Source: Ruminococcaceae bacterium UBA3451 (GTDB taxonomy: Bacteria; Bacillota; Clostridia; Oscillospirales; Acutalibacteraceae). Taken from it: a DNA stretch of 5,029 nt. Below, piece after piece: positions 1-4,512 of the stretch; the first letter of the stretch is position 1, and each line of letters begins with the position of its first letter. The translations under genes were made by a program, and so were the position numbers. A model generated the notes under the pieces. That model did no database searches and was not told where the DNA came from. It saw only the letters and a list, made by a program, of their open reading frames with translations. The stretch spans positions 643-5,671 of the forward strand of contig DFRY01000057.1 of the NCBI GenBank assembly GCA_002378845.1, written 5' to 3'.

Positions 1-234
1 GCTGCGCAGCATAACATCTTTCATGCTTTCATCGTCGTCGTCGGGAAGTATCCCGTCCTTGCGCAGCATATCTTTTGCTTTCGCGTTCATTCCTTTGTAA
101 TTTTCTCCCTGCAGTTCAATTTCTTCCCGCAGCGATGCGCTGCGGACTTTGGGAATTACAAGCTGAGTGGCTTCCAGTCCCATTTTGGTTGCTTTATATA
201 TTTCTTCCAAAAGATTTTTATTTTGCTTTGCCAT
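1..234 (-). CDS. Small acidic helical protein of unknown function, C-terminus cut by the window edge
   Basis: An ATG at 234-232 opens a reading frame that stays open for 78 codons to the window edge, so the C-terminus is missing. The start is supported by AGAAAGGA eight bases upstream on the minus strand. The protein begins MAKQNKNLLEEIYKATKMG and is rich in Lys, Glu and Leu, with predicted helices at about residues 4-24 and 32-58. An acidic DDDDE run at about 65-69 is followed by KDVMLRS. There is no signal peptide or membrane segment, so it should be cytoplasmic. It resembles short uncharacterised helical proteins I associate with Clostridia, but I cannot name a family or function. It is divergent from the isomerase gene and shares its upstream region. 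No convincing promoter for it was found, although TTTACA-like sequences lie in a direct repeat upstream. Confidence 0.75.
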   Translation of the reverse strand, partial: MAKQNKNLLEEIYKATKMGLEATQLVIPKVRSASLREEIELQGENYKGMNAKAKDMLRKDGILPDDDDESMKDVMLRS

Positions 235-268
235 AATTCGGTTCCTTTCTGTTTTTTATATCAATCCC

Positions 269-324
269 TTGTAAACGGATTTTGTAGTCGGGTTACGATA
301 CTAGAATGCCCTGTTGTAAACCGA
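269..324. repeat. Imperfect 11-bp direct repeat in a divergent intergenic region
   Basis: TTGTAAACGGA at 269-279 recurs as TTGTAAACCGA at 314-324, with 10 of 11 bases identical and a period of 45 bp. The right copy ends six bases before the -35 element of the promoter at 331-359; the left copy lies 35 bp upstream of the leftward gene's start. This position would suit an operator serving either gene, but no regulator is encoded nearby and chance is not excluded. Confidence 0.3.
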
Positions 325-330
325 ATAAAC

Positions 331-359
331 TGGACATTTTTATGCAGGGAGGATATAAT
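331..359 (+). promoter_or_regulatory. Sigma-A type promoter for the isomerase gene
   Basis: The -35 element TGGACA (331-336) is one base off TTGACA. It is followed by exactly 17 bases and a perfect -10 element TATAAT (354-359). Transcription should begin near 366, giving a leader of about 118 nt before the ATG at 484. A GGGAGG at 347-352 lies inside the spacer and is not followed by a suitably placed start codon, so it is not taken as a ribosome binding site. Confidence 0.75.
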
Positions 360-406
360 CAAAGTTCAGGGATATGCTGATTTTTAGATTCAGTTCATTG
401 ATTATA

Positions 407-448
407 GAAAGCTGCCGCCCGATTTTCCGTGCGGAATCCGGCGCTTTC
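407..448 (+). promoter_or_regulatory. Bulged stem-loop in the isomerase mRNA leader
   Basis: The segment folds as GAAAGC (407-412) with GCTTTC (443-448), GCCG (414-417) with CGGC (439-442), GA (421-422) with TC (437-438), and TTCC (425-428) with GGAA (433-436), closed by the loop GTGC. That is 16 pairs interrupted by bulges at 413, 418-420 and 423-424. It is followed by CCTTAC and not by a T tract, so it is unlikely to be a simple terminator. It lies about 36 bases upstream of the start codon. It may stabilise or regulate the mRNA; it matches no riboswitch class I recognise. Confidence 0.4.
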
Positions 449-483
449 CCTTACATTCGGCACGGAGAAACGGTGGATTTCAT

Positions 484-1266
484 ATGCGTTCCGGCATTTC
501 AACGGCATGCCTTTATCCCATGGAACTGGAAAAAGCGCTGCCAACCTTAATTTCTATGGATTTTCGTCTTTTCGAAGTTTTTATTAATACATTCAGCGAA
601 ATGACGCCGGACTATCTGAACGGCTTAAAAAAAATGATAACGGGCAGCGGAAGTACCGTGAAATCGGTACATCCGTTTACCTCGGGTTTTGAAAGTTTTC
701 TTCTTTTTTCCGATTATGAAAGGCGCTTTCAGGACGGACTGGAATTTTATAAGCAATATTTTCAGGCAGCCAATCTTCTGGGTGCCGAAATTTTGGTTTT
801 GCACGGTCAGCGTGACGACAAGCGAAGCCGTATTACCGAACGCGACTATTTCGAACACTATGCGCGCCTGTTTAAACTGGGCAAAACCTTCGGAATTACT
901 GTCGCGCAGGAAAATGTGAATCTGTTCCGCAGCGACGACCCCGAATTTATTACCCGAATGCGAAAATACCTACGGGACGAATGTGCGTTTGTGCTGGATA
1001 TTAAGCAGGCTGTCCGCGCGGGCCGCGACCCTTATGTTATGTGCAGTGCAATGGGGGAGCGGATTGTGCATGTGCATATCAATGACAACAATAAATTTTC
1101 CGACTGCCTTCTTCCGGGCTGCGGCACCATGGATTTTCAGGCGCTGAAACGGCTGCTGGTCGGGTTTGGCTACACCGGTGACCTGATTATTGAAGTTTAC
1201 CGGCGCAGTTTCGACGAATTTCGGGAATTGGAGTTTGCAAAACGGACGGTAGACGCTTTAATTTGA
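484..1266 (+). CDS. Sugar phosphate isomerase/epimerase-like TIM-barrel protein
   Basis: This 260-residue protein has the hallmarks of the xylose isomerase-like TIM barrel (AP endonuclease 2) superfamily, whose members isomerise or epimerise sugars and related polyols or cleave abasic DNA. The N-terminal GISTACLYP (residues 4-12) is the usual first strand. Candidate metal ligands sit at strand ends: E143 (QENV), D172 (LDIKQ), H198 (HVHIND) and E237 (IIEVY), the same order as the Glu-Asp-His-Glu set of tagatose 3-epimerase; H63 and H107 are further active-site candidates. The position three after the Asp is Gln175, where both endonuclease IV and tagatose epimerase have His, so DNA repair is unlikely. 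There is no signal peptide, so it is cytosolic. The start is set by GGTGGA (472-477) six bases upstream and by the family's N-terminal strand. It has its own promoter and lies 78 bp before nrdR with no terminator between them. The substrate cannot be read from sequence. Confidence 0.88.
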   Translation: MRSGISTACLYPMELEKALPTLISMDFRLFEVFINTFSEMTPDYLNGLKKMITGSGSTVKSVHPFTSGFESFLLFSDYERRFQDGLEFYKQYFQAANLLGAEILVLHGQRDDKRSRITERDYFEHYARLFKLGKTFGITVAQENVNLFRSDDPEFITRMRKYLRDECAFVLDIKQAVRAGRDPYVMCSAMGERIVHVHINDNNKFSDCLLPGCGTMDFQALKRLLVGFGYTGDLIIEVYRRSFDEFRELEFAKRTVDALI

Positions 1267-1285
1267 TATTTGTTTCATATTCCTC

Positions 1286-1315
1286 TTGCGAACTTAAGGA
1301 AAAATATGTTATAAT
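1286..1315 (+). promoter_or_regulatory. Promoter for nrdR
   Basis: TTGCGA (1286-1291, four of six consensus bases), an 18-base spacer and a perfect TATAAT (1310-1315) lie just after the isomerase stop. Transcription would begin near 1322, about 23 bases before the nrdR ATG and just upstream of its AGAGGTGAT ribosome binding site (1330-1338). No hairpin terminator follows the isomerase gene, so nrdR may also be reached by read-through. Confidence 0.7.
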
Positions 1316-1329
1316 TGTACAAAATATGT
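1301..1329. repeat. 9-bp direct repeat at the nrdR promoter, possible operator
   Basis: AAAATATGT occurs at 1301-1309 and again at 1321-1329, a 20-bp period (about two helical turns), flanking the -10 element. The downstream copy lies in ACAAAATATGTAG (1319-1331), which loosely resembles the A+T-rich NrdR box as I recall it (ACACwATATATwG). Known NrdR boxes are usually paired about three turns apart, so autoregulation is only a possibility; the region is A+T-rich and chance repeats are plausible. Confidence 0.3.
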
Positions 1330-1344
1330 AGAGGTGATCAAACG

Positions 1345-1803
1345 ATGAGGTGCCCATATTGCGGTTATTCAGAGTCAAAGGTTATCGACTCACGCCCAAC
1401 CGATGAAGGAGAGCGTATTCGAAGACGCCGGGAGTGTTTGAACTGTGCGAAGCGGTTCACAACCTATGAAGTAATTGAAACGGTACCTGTCGTGGTCATT
1501 AAAAAAGACCGCTCCAGGGAAGCGTTCGACCGGAATAAGCTGCTGAACGGGCTTTTGCGCGCCTGTGAAAAGCGCCCGGTTTCCCTTGATACGCTGGAGC
1601 ATATTGTAGACGAGATTGAAAACATGCTGCAGAACTCTTTGGACCGCGAAGTCCCATCCAGCTTAATCGGCAAATATGCAATGGAAAAGCTGAAAGATGT
1701 GGACGAAGTCGCTTATGTGCGCTTTGCTTCGGTTTATCGTCAGTTTAAAGACATTAATACCTTTATGGACGAGCTGAACCGCATGATAAAAAATAAAACC
1801 TGA
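1345..1803 (+). CDS. nrdR: Transcriptional repressor NrdR (ribonucleotide reductase regulator)
   Basis: NrdR senses ATP/dATP and represses ribonucleotide reductase genes by binding NrdR boxes in their promoters. The 152-residue product is the normal family length. A zinc ribbon occupies about residues 1-42, with Cys3, Cys6, Cys31 and Cys34 as ligands (CPYCG and CLNC) and an Arg-rich stretch RIRRRR at 24-29. The ATP-cone domain spans about 49-139, beginning VVVIKKDRSREAF and including YVRFASVYRQF at 124-134. The start is the ATG of MRCPYCG, preceded by AGAGGTGAT (1330-1338) six bases upstream. An in-frame TTG at 1315 would overlap the -10 element and is rejected. No ribonucleotide reductase gene lies in this window, so its targets are elsewhere. 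It follows the isomerase gene, is terminated by the hairpins at 1809-1878, and converges with the DUF4363 gene. Confidence 0.97.
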   Translation: MRCPYCGYSESKVIDSRPTDEGERIRRRRECLNCAKRFTTYEVIETVPVVVIKKDRSREAFDRNKLLNGLLRACEKRPVSLDTLEHIVDEIENMLQNSLDREVPSSLIGKYAMEKLKDVDEVAYVRFASVYRQFKDINTFMDELNRMIKNKT

Positions 1804-1808
1804 TGATT

Positions 1809-1840
1809 CGGCGGCAGGGTTTCCTGCCGCCGCTTTCTGT
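1809..1840 (+). terminator. GC-rich hairpin just after nrdR
   Basis: A perfect 10-bp stem pairs CGGCGGCAGG (1809-1818) with CCTGCCGCCG (1823-1832) around the loop GTTT, starting five bases after the nrdR stop. The tail CTTTCTGTTTC is pyrimidine-rich but broken by C and G. It could act as a weak terminator or as a 3'-end stabilising structure, backed by the stronger hairpin that follows. Confidence 0.65.
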
Positions 1841-1847
1841 TTCCCTG

Positions 1848-1878
1848 AAAAAAGCTCCGGCATAGCCGGAGCTTTTTT
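1848..1878. terminator. Bidirectional rho-independent terminator between converging genes
   Basis: A perfect 14-bp inverted repeat pairs AAAAAAGCTCCGGC (1848-1861) with GCCGGAGCTTTTTT (1865-1878) around the loop ATA. Read in either direction it is a GC-rich stem followed by six T residues, so it can end both the rightward nrdR transcript and the leftward DUF421/DUF4363 transcript. The DUF4363 stop codon at 1880-1882 is only one base away from it. Confidence 0.93.
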
Positions 1879-1879
1879 G

Positions 1880-2260
1880 CTAGAAAATATTCTGTAACAC
1901 AGGAATTTCCGTTTCGTTTAAATACCCGATTTGTGTTATGCCGCGGTCACACTCTGCGGAAAACTGATCCGTACTGCCGTAATAAATCAGCGAGGGAAGC
2001 GCCGCAAGGGTTTGGTCAATGGCTTCCAGTTTGGAATGCGGCATGTAAGTGCAGAGGATTTCATGCCGTTGGTGCCAGTCGGAAACCGCTTTTTTGCTCA
2101 GCGTGTAAGCGGTGCTGTTATCTCCTTTTTCCGCGGCTTTTTTCGCGGACTGCACAGTGCCTGTCAGTTCAGAAGTAATTTTATTTGTGGTCACGGTTCC
2201 AAAGGTGCAAAGAACAATCAGAACCAGCAGTATGATCGCCGAAGCCCACATACGTTTCAC
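1880..2260 (-). CDS. DUF4363 family protein, single N-terminal membrane anchor
   Basis: The 126-residue protein begins with one hydrophobic helix at about residues 5-24 (WASAIILLVLIVLCTFGTV) after a short basic MKR. It is therefore probably membrane-anchored, with a soluble helical domain of about 100 residues that likely faces outside. A conserved-looking Trp62, the HSKLEAIDQTL segment (75-85) and the ending EIPVLQNIF fit DUF4363, a family of unknown function found in Firmicutes, often beside DUF421 genes. The start is GTG (2260-2258), which overlaps the DUF421 stop as GTGA. AAGGA lies nine bases upstream, and translation is probably coupled to DUF421. An ATG three codons in is an alternative start. 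The gene ends directly at the shared terminator. The family call is from pattern recognition and context. Confidence 0.8.
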   Translation of the reverse strand: MKRMWASAIILLVLIVLCTFGTVTTNKITSELTGTVQSAKKAAEKGDNSTAYTLSKKAVSDWHQRHEILCTYMPHSKLEAIDQTLAALPSLIYYGSTDQFSAECDRGITQIGYLNETEIPVLQNIF

Positions 2261-2934
2261 TTGTACTCATCCTTTTTGATAATGTTGAAGTCGCCCGTCC
2301 GGTTGGCTGTCATAATAAAAATCTCTTCCGGTTTTACGTTTTTGCCGCGCAGAACGCCGTCAAGCCATTCGCGTGATTTGCTGCAAAGCTTCAGCGAAAA
2401 ATCGGAAATCACGCCGTCGCTGATTACCACGGCCTCAATTCCCGTGTCGGGCAGGGCAACGCCGAGCATGCCCGCGGTGGGTTGCTCTTTATCCGGTTTC
2501 TTAATTACGCTCATTTTTCCGTTTGTTTCCACTATAGCATATGCAATGTCTTCTATGCTGAAAACATCCTTCTGCCGCAGCTGCTCCACCAAATCCTCGG
2601 TGGTCATGCGCAAACGCCGCATTTCCTTTTGGTCGACCTTGCCGTCGTTAATCACGATTAGGGGGCGGCCGCAAACCATTTTTCGAAATTTTGAACTTTT
2701 CAGCATTAAACCGGATACCACAATTTCGCACATGACCAGGACGAGAATGGGGATAAATCCGCTGGCAAGCGGCTGGCCTGAGTCCTGCATGGGAATGGAA
2801 GCGATATCCGAAATTAAAAGCGTCACAACCAGCTCGCTTGTCTGAAGCTCACTGATCTGCCGCTTGCCCATCAGCCTAACTGCCGCAATAATGACTATGT
2901 ATAGCAGTATAGTCCGGATAAATGATATTGTCAT
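2257..2934 (-). CDS. DUF421 (YetF-like) membrane protein
   Basis: Counting from the chosen start, this 225-residue protein has three hydrophobic segments, at about 3-22, 35-47 and 58-78. The DUF421 signature MGKRQISELQTSELVVTLL begins at 22, with IPMQD at 47-51 and GRPLIVINDGK at 89-99. The region from about 85 to 180 is the cytoplasmic YetF C-terminal domain, including YAIVETNGKMSV. The molecular function of the family is unknown; in Bacillus some members are linked to spores (for example 2Duf and wet-heat resistance). The ATG at 2934 is preferred because GGTGAT lies four bases upstream and family members usually begin just before SFIRTI. The in-frame ATG at 2973 would add 13 residues but has no ribosome binding site. 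The stop overlaps the DUF4363 start. No clear promoter was seen, so it may depend on read-through from the glycosyltransferase gene. Confidence 0.88.
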   Translation of the reverse strand: MTISFIRTILLYIVIIAAVRLMGKRQISELQTSELVVTLLISDIASIPMQDSGQPLASGFIPILVLVMCEIVVSGLMLKSSKFRKMVCGRPLIVINDGKVDQKEMRRLRMTTEDLVEQLRQKDVFSIEDIAYAIVETNGKMSVIKKPDKEQPTAGMLGVALPDTGIEAVVISDGVISDFSLKLCSKSREWLDGVLRGKNVKPEEIFIMTANRTGDFNIIKKDEYK

Positions 2935-2977
2935 TTTCATCACCGCGAATAGTATGAACCGAACGTTTTGCATTTAT

Positions 2978-3016
2978 GTATTAAAATGCCCGGGTGCAAT
3001 GGAATTTGCCCCGGGC
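2978..3016 (-). terminator. Probable terminator of the leftward glycosyltransferase gene
   Basis: GCCCGGG (2988-2994) pairs with CCCGGGC (3010-3016) and GCAA (2996-2999) with TTGC (3006-3009). This gives an 11-bp stem with one bulged base (2995) and a six-base loop. On the minus strand it lies 14 bases after the glycosyltransferase stop and is followed by ATTTTAATAC. The T tract is short and interrupted, so partial termination with some read-through into the DUF421 gene is plausible. Confidence 0.6.
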
Positions 3017-3030
3017 GTAATTACACATAG

Positions 3031-4287
3031 TTATTTAAATGGCTTGATTTCCTCTGCAAAGTTTGCAAAATTCTGCTCGGCGCAAAATTCCTTTTCCCAC
3101 AGTGAGCGACAGTTTTGGCGAAGTTCCCGGTTCTTTTCTTCCGGTAATTTGGCGGCGAATAAAATCTTTTCGGCAAGCTCTTCCGGGGTTAGGTCGGCAC
3201 GCAGTAAAAAGCCGGTTTCCCCGTCGCGAATAATTTCGCCCGTGCCGCCCACATCGGTGGCAATACCCGGAATTCCGAAGGAGCAGGCTTCCATAATGCT
3301 GACCGGCAGCCCTTCCGAGCTGCTGGTGTTGATGAAAAAGTCCGCGTAATTCGTTTTATAATATTCCATCAGGTCTGCATTTTTGATTCCGCCGGCAAAG
3401 CGGCAGTCCATAAAGGAAAGAAACTGATCGGCGTAGCTTTTTAACGAGTCCAGCCCGTCCCCTCCGCCGAAATGCGTCCATTTCAGTTTCAGCCCGCTGT
3501 CCTTCAGCTTCGTAAACGCCTGAGCCAGCAGTTCCACACGTTTAATCGGAACGATGTGGCAGCAGCTGACAATATGGAATTCGTCCTCTTTTTTTTCCGG
3601 CGAAAGCCCGTAATCGCCGGTACCGAGGTATGCGGTCTGAATTTTATCGCGGTAGCTTGGGTACAGCTTTCTCAGGTATTCACTTCCGTGTTCGGAACAG
3701 GGGTACACACCGTCAATGTTTTTCAGAATATAGCTGCGCATGGGCAGGTAATTCATGGAATTTCGGAAGAAATACAGGTCGTACCCGTGCGCTCTGCTGA
3801 CAGCACGCTTGGTTGCCGCGGGGCACGTTTTTCTCAGTTTCAGCGCGGCCAGCGCGACGTCGTAAAACCAATAGCTGTAATAGGTTACTCCGTCGTACCG
3901 GGCAAGCTCGCATCCGGCAAGAATTTTTTCCGCTTCCTCATAAACTAACTCCGACTTTGCGACAAAGTAGGCGAGAAACAGCTTTTTTTTCAGCGAATGG
4001 CCGACCGCTTCCCGTTCGTCTGCTCCGCAGTAGCCTTTATAATTGGTGAAGGGAAAATGCCCCGCAGCGGCAAAGGGAATCCCTTTTTTAATTTTGGAAG
4101 CACATATATGGTGAACGCTCACATTTTCCGGTGTTTTTCTGGTCTGAACCGGCTTGTCCGCCGTACTGGTCGCAAGGATAATTACCTTATCATAGGCTTT
4201 TGCAAGCAGGGGAACTTCGTTTTCTATAAATTCTTCTCCCTTGTCAAAGGGATATATTTTCGTCAATAATACCAAACAATTTTTCAT
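3031..4287 (-). CDS. GT4-type glycosyltransferase (GT-B fold)
   Basis: This 418-residue protein is of typical length for family GT4 retaining glycosyltransferases, which move a sugar from a nucleotide sugar to a glycan, lipid or protein acceptor. The N-terminal domain begins NCLVLLTKIYPFDKGEEFIENEV, a common start for such enzymes, and carries SRAHGYDLY at 164-172. The C-terminal donor-binding domain begins near HIVSCCHIVPIKRVELL (238-254), with Arg250 and Lys249 near the usual donor-phosphate contacts. GGGDG follows at 274-278, then the EX7E motif SSSEGLPVSIMEACSFGIP with Glu325 and Glu333, and DVGGTGEII at 345-353. There is no signal peptide or membrane helix, so it probably works at the inner face of the membrane. 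The start is well supported by GGAGG six bases upstream. It is divergent from a second likely glycosyltransferase, suggesting a glycan locus. Donor and acceptor cannot be deduced. Confidence 0.92.
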   Translation of the reverse strand: MKNCLVLLTKIYPFDKGEEFIENEVPLLAKAYDKVIILATSTADKPVQTRKTPENVSVHHICASKIKKGIPFAAAGHFPFTNYKGYCGADEREAVGHSLKKKLFLAYFVAKSELVYEEAEKILAGCELARYDGVTYYSYWFYDVALAALKLRKTCPAATKRAVSRAHGYDLYFFRNSMNYLPMRSYILKNIDGVYPCSEHGSEYLRKLYPSYRDKIQTAYLGTGDYGLSPEKKEDEFHIVSCCHIVPIKRVELLAQAFTKLKDSGLKLKWTHFGGGDGLDSLKSYADQFLSFMDCRFAGGIKNADLMEYYKTNYADFFINTSSSEGLPVSIMEACSFGIPGIATDVGGTGEIIRDGETGFLLRADLTPEELAEKILFAAKLPEEKNRELRQNCRSLWEKEFCAEQNFANFAEEIKPFK

Positions 4288-4315
4288 AGCAGGCCTCCGT
4301 ATTCATAATAACTAA

Positions 4316-4344
4316 AGAATAGCATACCGAATCATGCATTTCAA
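4316..4344 (-). promoter_or_regulatory. Leftward promoter for the glycosyltransferase gene
   Basis: On the minus strand, TTGAAA (4344-4339), a 17-base spacer and TATTCT (4321-4316) preceded by TGC (extended -10) place the start of transcription near 4309. That leaves a short leader of about 22 bases holding the GGAGG site. An overlapping alternative has TTGACG (4359-4354), 17 bases and CATGAT (4336-4331). I prefer the first because of its extended -10 and its fit to the ribosome binding site. Confidence 0.6.
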
Positions 4345-4372
4345 CAGATAGTTCGTCAAGGGTAAATTATTC

Positions 4373-4401
4373 TTGTATTCAATTGTGAGCGATGCTATAA
4401 T
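4373..4401 (+). promoter_or_regulatory. Rightward promoter for the partial glycosyltransferase-like gene
   Basis: TTGTAT (4373-4378), exactly 17 bases, and TATAAT (4396-4401) with a TGC extended -10 immediately before it form a strong sigma-A type promoter. Transcription should begin near 4408, giving a leader of about 105 nt before the ATG at 4513. Its -35 element is 28 bp from that of the leftward promoter, so the two are back to back and might be controlled together. Confidence 0.75.
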
Positions 4402-4402
4402 T
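4381..4402. promoter_or_regulatory. lac-operator-like sequence inside a promoter spacer
   Basis: AATTGTGAGCG (4381-4391) is identical to the left 11 bases of the E. coli lac operator, and the segment ends TATAATT, loosely symmetrical with its AATT start. The TGTGAGCG half also fits one half of the LacI/CcpA-type consensus, but the right half fits poorly (three mismatches to the catabolite-response cre pattern). It covers the spacer and -10, where a bound repressor would block transcription. No LacI-family gene is present in the window, so this is a candidate only. Confidence 0.25.
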
Positions 4403-4441
4403 ATTTATCATATGTCTTTCTGATTTGTCTGACTTTTTTGC

Positions 4442-4487
4442 ACGGCGCAATTCATTTCACCGATTCTGCTGAGCCGAATTTCGCCGT
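4442..4487 (+). promoter_or_regulatory. Stem-loop in the leader of the partial glycosyltransferase-like gene
   Basis: ACGGCG (4442-4447) pairs with CGCCGT (4482-4487) and AATTC (4449-4453) with GAATT (4476-4480), with one C-T mismatch between the blocks and a 22-base loop. Three more T residues follow (4488-4490). CGGC (4443-4446) can instead pair with GCCG (4473-4476), so two exclusive folds are possible. The structure ends 15 bases before the GGGGGA ribosome binding site and could act as an attenuator or a weak terminator. It matches no named RNA family I recognise. Confidence 0.4.
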
Positions 4488-4512
4488 TTTGATCATAAAA
4501 TGGGGGACAGAA

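Noticed and set aside
60..70. GCGCAGCATA repeated at 4-13 and 61-70, possible repeat element
   Set aside because: Both copies encode the similar peptide segment MLR(S/K) in the same frame of one gene, so codon coincidence explains them.
255..320. Promoter for the leftward gene using TTTACA as -35 and TATAAA or TATCGT as -10
   Set aside because: The spacers are about 9 and 14 bases, too short for a normal sigma-A promoter.
1315..1344. Upstream TTG start for nrdR adding 10 residues
   Set aside because: The TTG overlaps the -10 element and has no ribosome binding site. The family starts at MRCPYCG, which has AGAGGTGAT in front.
1931..2845. Long open reading frame on the plus strand opposite DUF4363 and DUF421
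   Set aside because: It lies antisense to two recognisable protein families with an overlapping stop/start and ribosome binding sites. Its product is low in recognisable structure, rich in Ser and Arg, and has no family features.
2935..2973. Upstream ATG start for the DUF421 protein (13 extra residues)
   Set aside because: No ribosome binding site precedes it and it sits against a hairpin. It is kept only as an alternative because the internal site GGTGAT is close to its ATG.
3472..3948. Open frames on the plus strand opposite the GT4 glycosyltransferase (also 2864-3349 and 3997-4269)
   Set aside because: They are antisense shadows of a gene with clear GT4 motifs and a strong ribosome binding site; none has a recognisable domain.
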